64,000 nucleotides of DNA from contig NC_134457.1 of assembly GCF_047948215.1 (NCBI RefSeq), positions 84,792,898-84,856,897 on the forward strand, written 5' to 3'. The stretch's first letter is position 1. Each line of letters opens with the position of its first letter. Source of the DNA: Lycorma delicatula. Its lineage: Eukaryota; Arthropoda; Insecta; Hemiptera; Fulgoridae. The position numbers and the translations under genes were made by a program. Positions 1-10,775 of this stretch are shown piece after piece. The notes under the pieces are model-generated. The model saw only the letters and a program-made list of their open reading frames with translations, was not told the DNA's origin and searched no databases.

Positions 1-905
1 ACGATCTCCCAAATAAAACTGGATTCAAAATTGAAAGGAGCTGGAATTAATTGCCAAGACTTTACCTATAATATTAAAATTTTCTAGGATAATCTCAAAA
101 GGGCAGAAAATTAAGTAAACAATCTAAAAGAAATCCCCGAAAATAAAAGTTAGAAGTTCATAAAAAAGACAAAATTCATGAGTACATCAAAGATTCCCCA
201 AAATCCCTAACTAAATACACCTAAAGAATAGGGAAAAATAAACGAAGTCAATAAATTCAAATATCTGGGAGAAATAATCCAAATTAATGGTTTAGGTAAA
301 GAAGTCAATCAAACAAGAACGAGAAAACTAAAATTGGCCTACAAATCACCAAAGATATTTACAAAAAAAGAGTATCTCAGTAAAAGCCAAAATTAGACGT
401 TACAAGACGAGAATCAGGCAGAAAGACTATACTCAGAGAATCCATCTTAAAATAGTTAGAAATTAGGTGAAATAAATATAATAGAAAAAAAGAAACATCT
501 TGAAAAAGATTCTAGGACCAATAAGTGAAAACAAATACATATTCAGAATTAATTTGTATTTCTTCATCAGAAAAAGAAGAGCCAAATTCTTTGGTCTATT
601 TATGATAATGGGCGATAACAGGCTCACAAAGTAAACCTTCAACCACATTTACATAAAAAAGAACTGAAATTGATAAATCTGAGGGGTTGAAAAAGACCAA
701 AAAAAATAAAAATATCTGAAGAAATAGTCAAAGATAGAACAACGTTCAGAAAAATGTCACTAGATTTCAAAGGTTTTCAAGAAAAGGAGAAAAAAGAAAC
801 CAACAAAGATAGTGCAGAAGACAAAAGGTAAGAAAAACGTGAAAGAATGAAGGAAAAATTGTGGAAAGAAAATGTCCAGAAGTTGGAAATGAAAGAAAAT
901 TTTTG
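1..905 (+). pseudogene. LINE reverse transcriptase, C-terminal end (decayed)
   Basis: The plus strand reads as the C-terminal third of a non-LTR retrotransposon polymerase, with stops and frameshifts. The clearest block is KFKYLGE at about 256-276, followed by a Lys/Arg-rich stretch. This is the post-catalytic 'thumb' motif that in insect LINE polymerases follows the FADD palm motif. Further on, 690-790 reads like an RDR.TFRK segment, and at 841-864 ERMKEKLW resembles the basic 'ERMK.YW' tail of these proteins. The polymerase core must lie to the left of the window. The strand and the LINE assignment are seen in the translation; the exact clade (RTE/CRE-like) is inference. Not functional. Confidence 0.7.
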
Positions 906-2619
906 CTTTAAATGGTTCTCAGTCGGCCAAACTCGAAAGAAAAATATATTAGTTAATGAAAAAATTGTATAGTTTATCAATGCTTTATTATTTTACAGGA
1001 AAAAACATTCCATAAATTAAAAGTTAAATTAAAAAAAAAAATCTATTTTCAGAACGTAATTTTTGCCTCCATTAGAAAATGTTATGTGTGTACACAATGT
1101 CAAATGGTGGTAACAAATTATCTCTATAAATCTCTAAAGATATATTTTTGAACAATTGAATAAAAAAAAAAAAAAAAAAAACTAGAAAAACTGCTAATAT
1201 TTATCTGTGAAACACTGTAAGTTGGGCAGATTCCAAAGCTAGATCAAAAAAAAACATCAGAGTTTGAAGTTTATTTTTATTATTTTAGTAAATATTTGAG
1301 TGATTTATTGAACTTGCATTTATTTTAAAAGAGTTCTGAGAAACTTCATAAAGTTTTTATTGAAGTAATTATTAGCCATACTACTACTTCTTTAACCATT
1401 ATCATTTTATTGTTATAAAAAGATTGTTTAAAATCTAAACGTTAAAAACAAAAATAAAATCATGTTCTTTTTCTAATTTCGGTTACTAACAATGTTATAT
1501 AAAGTAGGTGTCAAGCAAAGTATCAAATCGGACCTAATTTTTGTTTGACTAATTATTTTTATGGAGATATACTCTTGATACATTATAATGTTGATGATAA
1601 AACCATCATTTGTCCGAGGGAATCGCCTGGGATCCAATCTCTTTTACTAAGAACTTTAATTTTTTTAACCGTGCATAATTTTCAAGGTAAAAACGTAATT
1701 TGGTTCAAAGGAGTCAAATTGTTTCCAACTTTTTTTTGTGAACATTCTGATATGTTTCATAATCGTATTCTAAATACTGCATAATTAAGTCAATAATATT
1801 TACAAATCCTATAGCATATTTGAAATAAAAAAATCTGTCAAGAGCAAAGCCGGGAAAGTTATATAATCCTTTTTTGCAGTATACTTCCTTATCCCTTATT
1901 AGCACAAAGAAACCGAATTAATTCACTCGAATCGGTAATTTTTTTTGTCAATTCCTGAGACTTCTAATCTCGCTACATTGGAAGTTCGAATTTTTGATCA
2001 TGTACAGGAAAAATTATTTTTAAAGGTAATATTTAACGTTGAAAATTACACGTCCTACAAAATTTTAAAAACAGCTTTCTTAAAAATCGGCCACAATTTT
2101 CTCCTTATTAACAATTTTAAAATGACCTTTCGAAATTTCCCATCATGAAAAATCACTTATTCGAAATCTTACATCTTAAAATCAATGGATGTGTAAAATA
2201 TAAAAATTGAGTTTTTTAATAAAATTATCTTTTTTGAGTTTTTAATGTGAGGTGTAAACTGTTTGAAGAAATATTATAGGAATTTTAAAAAACTACACAT
2301 AATAACTACATTGTTTTTCGTTAATGTAAATTAGAGCTCCACTAAAACTGCTTCAAATCTTGGCATCTATTAGGAAAAAGTGTCACGAAAACTAACCAAT
2401 CGTACAGACAAATACGAGGTCCATTACTGTGTTTTACAATTTAGTAAAACAACCGTACTCTTATCTAATAGTTGTTAGTAGATTCTTCTTTTATACGCAA
2501 CCGATTTTCATAGGGTTGTTAATTGAAATTATGAAGTTACATACAAACAGTAATATTATGTTAAAAGCATGATTCAGAACATGACCTTTTTTTTGAGTTC
2601 ATCAAAAACGTTTTTACAT
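906..2619. other. AT-rich stretch with no gene seen
   Basis: Low-complexity AT-rich DNA. A pure run of 20 A lies at 1162-1181. Short open frames around 1545-1784 and 1945-2148 have no recognisable motif and AT-driven composition, so I do not call them genes. Confidence 0.6.
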
Positions 2620-3035
2620 CCCCTCCTTTGGAGCCAGATCCGAAACCAAGCATGAACACAGCACCAGGGGGTGCCATCGCCTCAAACTACCTAGTCAAGA
2701 ACTGACATTCCCCCTAGACAGCCGGGACTCGGTCTTTAATTAGTCGCCATGCGACTCAATAAGGGGACCTTGTAGAGATCCCCCTACCGGGACTCCGGTC
2801 TAGACGCACACGCCTCAAATGAGGAACCCCAAAGAGATACCCCACCGGGACAACATCATCGAAGTTCAAACGAAACACTAAAGGAGTCCCAGTCCGATCA
2901 CCGGCAGCGGGACACCTAAGCGGCCCACCCCTCCTGCACAGGGGCTGTCCCAACTCAGGTCTTCCCCAATATACAGGAAAAACACCTCATTATTTGGTGT
3001 TGGTCCTGCAGCCGCGCCCCCCGAGAATTACAAAA
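2620..3035 (-). mobile_element. GC-rich island, probably LINE 5'-region-like
   Basis: About 400 bp of GC-rich sequence in an otherwise AT-rich window. On the plus strand a degenerate unit starting CCGGGACTC or CCGGGACAA recurs (about 2722, 2788, 2847), each followed by a block with AGAGATCCCC or AGAGATACCCC, so the block is internally repetitive at roughly 60-65 bp. Such GC-rich, internally repeated blocks are usual for 5' untranslated regions of insect non-LTR retrotransposons, but no coding continuation is visible on either side. Calling it TE-derived is inference. Open frames inside it are compositional. Confidence 0.45.
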
Positions 3036-3456
3036 AGTAAATAATTAACATCAGACAAAGCTCTGTTCTTAAATCTAACTTTAAAAAACTTACTTTTTAT
3101 ATCATCTTTTATCACTGTTATAGAATGTTAAAAACAAGCGGGTAAGCTGTTTTAATATATAAATTTCCATAATTCCTACTAGTTACCTTAAAATAAGTAA
3201 CTACTAACAACCATAACGCAAAAAAAGTGTAATTTAGTATAAATCTATTATATATTCCATCTAATGGTCCGTAAAATATAACTCTACATATTCAAACTTC
3301 ATCGTTCATGTTACACAACAAAATTATTCCAACTTTCAAACGTGCTTTGTATCTGAATTAATTCATAAACGTAAGCTACATATAAAATTTTTAAACATTT
3401 TCAACAATGAACTAACTACTTGGTTCTAAATCCGAGGTTCATGCTTCATTTTATGA

Positions 3457-3546
3457 TAAATATTACATACTTAATAATAATAGTATATAATATAAATCAC
3501 GTAAATATTACATACTTAATAATAATAGTATATAATATAAATCACG
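3457..3546. repeat. Perfect 45-bp tandem duplication
   Basis: Two adjacent identical 45-bp units (3457-3501 and 3502-3546). The unit is AT-rich and contains TACTTAATAATAATAG. A small open frame across it simply repeats the same 15 residues twice. Perfect identity suggests a recent duplication. Confidence 0.9.
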
Positions 3547-3569
3547 TCAATAATAAGTATGTATGCTAC

Positions 3570-3721
3570 TCCATGGAGAAACAAAGGAATTGCTCCAGCA
3601 TATATCTGGATGAATCAAGGAAAAGCGTGTTAAACCTTTATTAGTGCAGCATCACAAAATTTAAATTAATTATAAAATAAAAAATACATGTGATTAAAGC
3701 CTATATTAATTATTTAAAAGA

Positions 3722-3752
<31 letters not shown>

Positions 3753-3880
3753 AAGCACTTGAAATAATTTTAAGTTAAATAGGTAAATACGTAAAGACTT
3801 TAAATATAAAAATTAACCAAAAAATAAATCAGAATTCGGAAAATGTTATTGAAAATTATTTTAACACATTGTTAGATCCG
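3570..3880 (+). repeat. Dispersed repeat D, copy 1
   Basis: Shares landmarks with copies near 24085, 39030 and 57030: GCAGCATCACAAAAT, then TGATTAAAG with ATTAATTATTTAAAA, then TTTAAATATAAAAAT and AATTC.GAAAA. The segment 3585-3660 (CCAGCATAT..GGATGAATCAAGG) matches 39045-39110 closely. Here the unit is interrupted by a TA microsatellite. No coding content. A non-autonomous TE or a LINE untranslated region is likely. Confidence 0.65.
3721..3752. repeat. (TA)n microsatellite
   Basis: A near-pure run of alternating T and A inside repeat D copy 1. Confidence 0.9.
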
Positions 3881-5221
3881 TTGCAATGTGGAGGACCATA
3901 AAATCTTTGTGGTAGGTTTTAGAGCGAGTATGAATTGTAGATGCATAGGTGATGAATTGAAACGACGCCTTGCGTATTGAATTGTTATTTAATATCTTGT
4001 CATCTTGACATTTCGATAACATATGATTGAACATCTAACATATAACGTAACACATACAATTAAACTTAATAACATATAAGTATACAAATGAAATAAGAGT
4101 TCATCCGATCATTAGTATGCGTGACCATCCGGACTGAATGTACAACACGACCGCTCTGAACAGATTCTGGCGCCGAATTCATAGAAGTCGCTACATCATA
4201 ATGACCACTCCTTGCGGTATTATGACGTAGGACATCGTATGACCATAGCTTGCGGTAGAGCTCTAGCCCTCGCTAGGTAGCAGCACCCGACGGCAAAAGT
4301 GGAACGTAACACATATCTATTTATACATTGAATGAAAATGAAATTCAGAATATTTTTTTTTTAATTAGTATCCATCGAAGTTACACACTTTTTCTGTAAA
4401 ATAAAATCTTTCAATTTTATTTTTTTTTAATTTGTAAAAATATTTTAAATGGCTTTGTATTTATCAAAATAAAACAATAAAAACATAATAAGGTATAAAC
4501 TGAATTATTTTACTGAAATACACTAAATCAGTTGTTTTACCTTGTTCGATGAAGGTAGATGTTATTAATTTTTAAGAATAAGTAACTATTCGTTTTAGCA
4601 AAGATCGCACATTCATTAATATAAACATTTAAGTTTTTTTATAATTTTCTAAATATCAGTTCACATGATACGTATTTTTGGCGCCAAAGGATAATCTTAC
4701 AGGCTGTATTTATATCTTGAAAACTCGTTTTTACTTTTTAAAGGAGCTCCGACAGATGATATTATAATTCAGACGAGAATAAACGTAACCATACTAAATA
4801 TTTAACAAAGATGACAACCTTTAATTTTATTAGGCGTTTTACCATAAAATAATACGGTTTCGATTTGATGCAGTAATGAAATCAATTCCATTGTCCCCAA
4901 AACAATTTGTCATCTAATAATAATATTACATTATATTTATGTGATTAGATATCATTTCTAATTAGATTAATATTTAATTTACAAGTATCATTGGTGAAAA
5001 ACTTATTAAATTAATGTTAACAAATAATTTTTTCTAGTAAAACAGAATAATTATAACCCAGAATTTTACATGCAGCAATGAATTGTGTATCTTTCGCGGC
5101 TGTGCTGGTCAAACATAATGCAGTTTATTTTCAAACATTCAAATTTAATCAATTTAAACTATGTTTTTATCTTTATAATGGAACAAATTCGTTTATTGAA
5201 AAACAAAACCAAGATATCGAT
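3881..5221. other. No gene seen, apart from one inserted block
   Basis: AT-rich sequence without recognisable coding content. The exception is the 246-bp block 4057-4302, listed separately, whose composition is visibly richer in G and C. Confidence 0.6.
4057..4302. mobile_element. Unidentified 246-bp insertion with 13-bp direct repeats
   Basis: The 13-mer AACGTAACACATA occurs at 4044-4056 and again at 4303-4315, exactly bracketing a 246-bp segment that is GC-richer than its flanks. The segment holds two related internal stretches, ATGACCACTCCTTGCGGTA and ATGACCATAGCTTGCGGTA. A 13-bp duplication is typical of target-primed LINE or SINE insertion and too long for most LTR elements. Read on the minus strand, the block ends in an AT-rich tail. 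I do not recognise the family. Confidence 0.5.
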
Positions 5222-5310
5222 CTCCGGGTTGGAGAGGTAGCTTCATGATCTTTTTCCCGGGGGTCTCGAGTTCGAATCCTGGTCATGCCATTTTCCATAC
5301 ACTACAAAAA
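5222..5310 (+). mobile_element. tRNA-derived SINE head, family B
   Basis: A tRNA-like head reads GGGTTGGAGAGGTAGC (box A-like), then GAGTTCGAATCCTGG, a match to the pol III box B consensus GGTTCGANTCC, then CATGCCATTTTCCATACACTACAAAAATT. The tail matches, in orientation, the end of the copies at 44112 and 47231, which read TTTTTCACACGYTAC. Together these define one SINE family. It is not a functional tRNA: the cloverleaf is incomplete and no anticodon stem can be assigned. Confidence 0.65.
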
Positions 5311-6500
5311 TTGTATTTCCAAATTCCCACTACAAGCTTAAAAAACCTCTGTGGCGATTTATTCATCAAGAAAAAATATGAATACTTTTTTTTTACGTAT
5401 TTGAAATTGCGAAAATATTTTTTTTCTTTTTACGGACTGCTGTATTCATTTGGATAAAATAATTTCTAAATGGTGATAAGTTTAAAAAAGTACTTTTTAA
5501 AATTGTTTAAAAAGTACAAAAAAGACAGTCATAATTCTAAATAAACAAACTTGTAATTTTTTAGGAAAGGCGTGAAAAGTTTTGGTTATATTATTTTTTC
5601 AAGATATACAAAAAAGTTTGGGTTATCAAAAAGTTTAGATTTTTAAATTTTAAATGAAAGGGGAAACTTTCAAGATGGATTTAAATTTAAAATAAATTAT
5701 AAATTGTTTTTTTCTCAATTATAAAAGTATATTTTGTTATCACAGACCATTGAAGTGAGATGAACAACATATTTTTCAAGTGGTTTGAAGGTCTATTGAT
5801 GTAGAAAATATAAACGCAAAAAACTCCCATTAACTTCTTTTCTGAAGCAATATATATCTAGAAAGAAATATACGAAGTCATTTTTTGGAAAGGAGATATA
5901 TATTAATTAAAAAATTTTTTGTATTTATGATTTTGATAAAAAAACTTCAATTTTTTTAGGAAAAATTGTTTACTAAAGTTCTCCGGGAAAAAGATTGGAA
6001 ATTTTATTTCGTCCAAAACACCTCTTTTTTCAATTTTTGCAAACATTAAATAGATTCATTCCCCTCGAATGTAGTACAAACTTAATTTTGAAGAAAATCC
6101 CGTCAACTGGGTCCATAGTTAAAGTTAATTGGGTTAACTGGGTCCATAAGACCAAATATGCAGGCCATCACACATACATACATATGCCCACATGTCCGTC
6201 TGACAAAAATAGATTTTTTTGGACTTGGAAGCATTGAAATAAAAAGTTTTTTCGCAGATTATTAGCAATACTTATTTAAATCTATTTTTTTGTTAACTTT
6301 TTTTAATCTCTCCTTAAGGCACAAAAATTTAAAAAAAGAGACCAATTAGATTTTTTTTACCGATCAATATAATTTCCCGTTATAGCTACAGCTGCTAGAG
6401 TCGGAAAGGTAAATATTCTGATCAGTATAATAGAGCTTTAGCTACAGCTGCTGTAGCCGGGAAAGTAAAAATTGTGATCAGTATAACAGGGGTTGTAGTA
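5311..6500 (+). mobile_element. Body and hairpin tail of a tRNA-headed element
   Basis: No coding motif. A direct repeat of AACTGGGTCCATA occurs near 6105 and 6137, a CATA-rich microsatellite lies around 6170-6185, and the segment ends in a hairpin tail (6372-6490) shared with the element at 10018-10775. The head at 5222, CATA tract and hairpin tail occur in the same order as in the 10018 element, which suggests one class of non-autonomous element. The limits are uncertain. Confidence 0.4.
6372..6490 (+). repeat. Tandem pair of hairpin-forming units
   Basis: Two adjacent related units of about 60 bp. Each holds TAGCTACAGCTGCTRKAG, then a GGAAAGGTAAA or GGGAAAGTAAA block, then GATCAGTATAA. 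TTTCCCGTTATAGC...GGAAA can pair across AGCTACAGCT. A similar hairpin, TTTCCC..TAGCTATAGCTGC..GGGAAAAGTAA, ends the element near 10770. Confidence 0.7.
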
Positions 6501-6830
6501 ACGCGTTAGAGAAGTATAAATTTTATGTAATAGTATTATCGTATTTTAAAATAAATAATCTTTTTAATTAATTATTTGATAAACAGTTTTAATCATTTTA
6601 TCTCGTAAAAAAAAATCGAATTTTGAATTAATTTTAATAACAAAAAAAAAACAGTTCCTTTTTCTACATATTAAGTAACTAAAACCCTTTTGGCGTGTTT
6701 TACAGTAAATCGCATTGGTATACCGCTGATATTATCTGACCAAAATCGAATTTTCAACAGCCACCATCTGTTCAGTTATCCCTTCATTACACGTTAACAG
6801 TGCAATCACCTTCATTTTCTCTCAAACTCA

Positions 6831-6877
6831 CTCTCTCTCTCTTTCTCTCTCTCACTCTCTCTCTCTCTCTCTCTCTC
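6831..6877. repeat. (CT)n microsatellite
   Basis: A polypyrimidine CT repeat with a few interruptions. Confidence 0.9.
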
Positions 6878-7239
6878 AAAGTTACATTAAACCAAAACGT
6901 CCTTCATTAAAATATAATTATAAACTTTTAATTTAGGTGCGTAGTTAAATTTAATTTCGTTGTTAATTTAATTTCATTTGGTTTAATGTTTAAATGAATA
7001 AATATTTAAAAGCTTATAATATTAAAATTTAATTATATTTGTTAAATATTTCAGCAATATTTATTGTATTTCTACTTCAAAGACTTAAATATTGTGAAAT
7101 AAATTATTCTGTAAAACATTGTAAGTAACAGTAAAGTATCCACTAAAGTTTTTCTGAAATACGCGTTAACATAAAATTGTAATAAAAAATTATTAGATAA
7201 TATGTATTTGGCTTTACGGAAATAAAATTGACAAATGGG
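6878..7239. other. No gene seen
   Basis: AT-rich DNA with homopolymer runs. No motif or repeat recognised. Confidence 0.6.
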
Positions 7240-7600
7240 AAAAGCAAATGAAATTATTTAAAATCGAAATATTACACGGAAAGTTCGAAGAAAAATTAAT
7301 GAATTCTATTCGAATAAGGAAATAGCTATGAAAATATAGAATTCATAAAGCGATTAATTTGATCTAGATGTAGAAATAAGGCAAGGTCACTGCTTATCGC
7401 AACTTTTTTAACATGTATTTTGACGATATGATAAAGAATTTATCTGGAAAATAAAAGAATCAGTGTAGGAGAAAGGATGTAAATTCTAAGTAAGAGTCAT
7501 TCATAACATAGAATTTGTAAGAAATGAAGCAAAACACATTACTTTAAAATTTAATAATGCTAAGAAAACAAAAGTCCATGGATAGGAAATAATAATAAAA
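7240..7600 (+). pseudogene. LINE reverse transcriptase palm fragment
   Basis: On the plus strand 7378-7410 reads RQGHCLSQLF, a decayed form of the RT motif RQGC.LSPTLFN, followed by an FDDMIKEF-like stretch that corresponds to the 'NIY.DD.IK' region of RTE/CRE-type LINE polymerases. Before it, a KLFK..H..FEEKL segment corresponds to the helix preceding that motif, and after it, at about 7540-7580, comes an N-NAKKTKV stretch like the 'KIN.NKTKVM' motif. The catalytic FADD itself is not readable. Several stops and frame changes show it is dead. It could belong to the same family as the fragment at 1-905. Confidence 0.65.
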
Positions 7601-8237
7601 CAGACATCAAACATGTACATATGTCTGTGTTAGACATAACTCAGACATTATTATCTTTTATAATAATATTGTACAATATAATAATAAAACATAAGAAAAG
7701 CAGAAGTAAAAAAATAGAGAAGCAGAAGTAAAAAAGGCAGAAGTAAAAAACTAAATTTAGAACATAATATAAATTGACTACAACAGAGCTTGGGCTAAGG
7801 CTGTAGGAAAGTAAAATGTTACCTTTTTATCCTAACTTGTTACAATAGTCTTTTTTTAATTTTCCTGAAAAATAGCATAGTTTCAGTAAATAGGATTGTC
7901 TGTTATATTACAATAAATGATAATAATGGGAAATAAAATTCAAATTAACGACGATGTGATGACTTTTCATTTAAAATATCTTATGTGAGAATAACTTAAA
8001 ATAGATCATCAGAAGAACTTCTTCTGGAAAACAAAAAAAAAGAATTATCAAAATCGGTCCATTTGATGAAGATAAAGAACTTGACGAACTTAAGGATGAA
8101 AAATAAATACGGGTCGATTGGAAGGAACCTTCTTTTCATGAAGTTGATTGAAAAAGCAAAGATTAAAACTAATTATTTTTTTAATTCTTAAGGGCTTTAT
8201 CTAATGATGATAATTTATAATAAATCAAACTCATTTT
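7601..8237. other. No gene seen
   Basis: AT-rich. A short AGAAGTAAAAAA unit recurs around 7690-7750. Otherwise nothing was recognised. Confidence 0.55.
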
Positions 8238-8243
8238 TTTATT
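8238..8243 (-). promoter_or_regulatory. Candidate polyadenylation signal
   Basis: AATAAA on the minus strand about 55 bp after the stop codon of the open frame 8299-8568. The hexamer is common by chance in DNA this AT-rich, so the support is only its position. Confidence 0.3.
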
Positions 8244-8298
8244 CACAGGTTTAATAATTAAAATGTTTAATTAATTTATTTGAAAAGTAATTATTTTT

Positions 8299-8568
8299 TT
8301 ATTTATACGGTCCCTTATAAGCATCATCATAAAGTAATATCTTTTCAAAGCTAAAGATCAAGTCGTCGATTTTACCTCTACCACCGTTTAAGTTCCTCGT
8401 ATATTTAAATTCTCCTCTTAGTTCTTTCAGATCACCCAAATACTCTTTTCTTATCAGCAATTCGTATTTTTCGCTATATTTTCTCTTCCTTCTGATACCG
8501 TAAATACTTAACTCGTATTTTTCACGACTACTACAAAAATTTGAAAGTAAATGTATTCTAACTGAATT
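8299..8568 (-). CDS. Unrecognised 89-codon open frame, candidate terminal exon
   Basis: The minus strand is open from an in-frame TAA at 8569-8571 down to a TAA at 8299-8301, with no ATG near the start, as expected for a 3' exon. Two possible splice acceptors lie upstream on the minus strand: a CAG ending at 8562, and a TTTTTGTAG with a pyrimidine-rich lead ending at 8531. The product is charged and basic, with a short internal repeat: EKYELSIYG.RRKRKY is followed by EKYELLIRKEYLGDLKEL. It then continues through NGGRGKIDDLIF to an end in LLYDDAYKGPYK. Codon use is mixed and not simply A/T-driven, and no frame damage is visible, unlike every TE fragment nearby. I do not recognise the family. 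It could be a host exon, or an intact piece of an unfamiliar mobile element. No upstream exon was identified. Confidence 0.4.
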   Translation of the reverse strand, partial: NSVRIHLLSNFCSSREKYELSIYGIRRKRKYSEKYELLIRKEYLGDLKELRGEFKYTRNLNGGRGKIDDLIFSFEKILLYDDAYKGPYK

Positions 8569-8571
8569 TTA

Positions 8572-9374
8572 ATTCTCATCATGTCTTCACTCTTTATTTC
8601 AGGACATGTATTTTAGCATTTTTTAGTACATTATTCACGCACGCACGCACACAAATTGCAATTTCATATCACTAACAAAATTTGTTAAAGAAAGGAATAC
8701 CGTTTTGTTGTACAGTATTGTAACGATAAAAAAATAGACGTTTACATTATTTACCATCTGTTATTTATTCGCTTTCTAATAAAAAAAATAATTTATTTAT
8801 GAAATATAGTTTTCTTAATTATCTATATCGTAACGATATATCTTTGCAAATTATTTTAAATCTTATTAAGTCGCTTCATAAAACCAGCAAAAAAAAAAAA
8901 AACATTTTTAAGACGTACTTATTTTATTCCTTATCACTATTTCATCAACATAAACAATTTTACCGAAATTTGTCTCCAAAAAAATAAAATAGTGCCCTTT
9001 TTTAAAATAACTATTTTTAATCTGATAAGACTTATGCTGGGGTGAAATACGCAAACAACAAATTTTAAAATCTGTCCAATTGTTTTCTGATAACAATAAA
9101 CTAAAGGATTATTCTCTAAAATTCTTATATATTTTTTTTTCATTCTCCTCACCATTTTAGATGGGTTTCCACTTAAGTTATGTCAGTTATTGGTCATTTG
9201 TTTAAAGTAATTGTATATTTCAACCAGGTTCATTATATAAGCTGAATAAAAAAATGTGTAAAATTATTAAAAGTAACGATTATTATCATCAGGCCGAATT
9301 ATATTTGAAAGAGAATTATATTTAAAATTACTGCTAGAAAAACTTTAGCGGAAAGAGAACTACGGAAAAAAAAG
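8572..9374. other. No gene seen
   Basis: AT-rich. A short ACGC repeat lies at about 8637-8651. Overlapping minus-strand open frames between 8908 and 9155 have no motif. If 8299-8568 is an exon, this would be its intron. Confidence 0.5.
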
Positions 9375-9682
9375 TAATAACATAGATAATATATCTGCTA
9401 CTATGGTCGTCGGCTGAAATGAGCAGTGCGTCTTGACTTATGGATCAAAATTTTCCTTATTAGATCATTAATTTTTTTAATGACTATTTCATATTGAAAT
9501 AAAGAGTTTTTTTAATGGCCTATAAACGAGTTGATTTATAAACACCCAAATTTGACTAGGAAGAAGATTTGGGCAGGAAAGATTTGCCAGCATACAGAGT
9601 AACATATTCTTATTTTTCCCTCGTTTCACACAGGCTAAATTCAAGTGCATAGGTAACAGAAAAATGACTGAAGATCATAAAC
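9375..9682 (+). repeat. Long inverted repeat, left arm
   Basis: Matches 11150-11475 in inverted orientation over about 300 bp. Shared blocks include ATATATCTGCTA.TATGGTCG, GGCTGAAAT.AGCAGTG, ACTTATGGAT, and CCCTCGTTTCACACAG.CTAAATTCA. Similarity stops sharply at about 9682, just after GACTGAAG.ATCA.AAA. No coding content was recognised in the arm. Confidence 0.8.
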
Positions 9683-10017
9683 GTCATTCTCGACGTTTTA
9701 CCGTTGTGTTACCGTAGCTACAAATAATAATAAAAAAATGCTGACAACACAGTTGTAGGACTTTCCCCTCGTGAGGCTTTCTTCTAATGCACGGCTTACA
9801 AACATATTCACAAAAATATTTATCATTTTATTTAAATACAATATATTTGGTTTATTTAATTCAATGATTCTAACTAAAACACGCCCCATACTATTTCATT
9901 CGCGCGGTTGTGGCGGTACTAATGACCACTTTAAATAAACTCTTACACTTTAAATATTATTCATTTATTTAATTCTGCCGCTCACCTCTTACGTCACAAC
10001 ATAGCAGAAGACTACAG

Positions 10018-10775
10018 CAATAGTCCGGTCGCTAAGCGGGATGCGAGGGTGTAAGGGAGGGTGGCTGGGTTAAGATCCCACTTTGTGAAGGAACAAATTT
10101 GTGGATCCAACGAGATGCTAATAGAAAAAACTGCAACGAAAAAGACCCACTTTACTGCCTTCTACAAAGTTTCAAAATTATTACTATTTTTTGGAGTGGG
10201 GGTGCAATTTAGCAAAAAAATTTTATAAAAAAGATTTTTTTTTATAATTGTTCAAAAAGTATTTTTTTAAAAATGCAAAGAAAATCACCCCTTGTACTGC
10301 CTTTTATAACTCTTCAAAAATAAAATCATTTTTGGGGTGGAGATGAAATTTAGCAAAACATTTTTTTACAAAAGTTGTTTACTTTATTAATATTCACCAA
10401 ATTATCAACAAAAAAATATAACCTTAATTATGCAAAATCAGGAGACGATTTCATTTTCGCCCTGTTTCCCCCGCCCTCTGATATTTTGAATTAAAAATTT
10501 AATAGCATCAATACCCCTACTATAGAAATATTATAGCCAAGTTTGGTGAAAATCAGTCAAATAGTTCTGGAGATATAAGAAGGTTTACACGCCAACATAC
10601 ATACATACGTACGCACATTGTGTCGCTTTTTTGTCGTTTTTCGGTTTTCTGGAGTCCTTAGGAAAATCTGTCAAGATTCGGTGAAAAGTGGATATGCCCA
10701 ATTTTGACTAATCACCATACTTTCCCTTATATATACGTAGCTATAGCTGCTTTATGGACGGGAAAAGTAACATAG
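10018..10775 (+). mobile_element. tRNA-headed non-autonomous element with tandem body
   Basis: The head at about 10020-10085 has a box A-like TCGCTAAGCGGG and a box B-like GGGTTAAGATCCC. Next come two related blocks, about 10145-10240 and 10288-10375, each reading TACTGCCTTYTA..., then a GGRGTGG run and ...TTTAGCAAAA. A CATA/CGTA microsatellite follows at about 10595-10617. The end is a hairpin, ACTTTCCC..TAGCTATAGCTGC..GGGAAAAGTAA. The phrase GGTGAAAATCAGTCAAATAG before the microsatellite is of the type found in abundant insect repeats. It lies between the inverted arms at 9375 and 11150. Non-coding. Confidence 0.55.

Noticed and set aside
5225..5292. Functional tRNA gene
   Set aside because: Box B is good but the acceptor and anticodon stems do not pair, and the same tail recurs at other SINE copies.
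8908..9155. Overlapping minus-strand open frames upstream of the candidate exon
   Set aside because: No motif, and residues dominated by A/T-rich codons; not supported as further exons.
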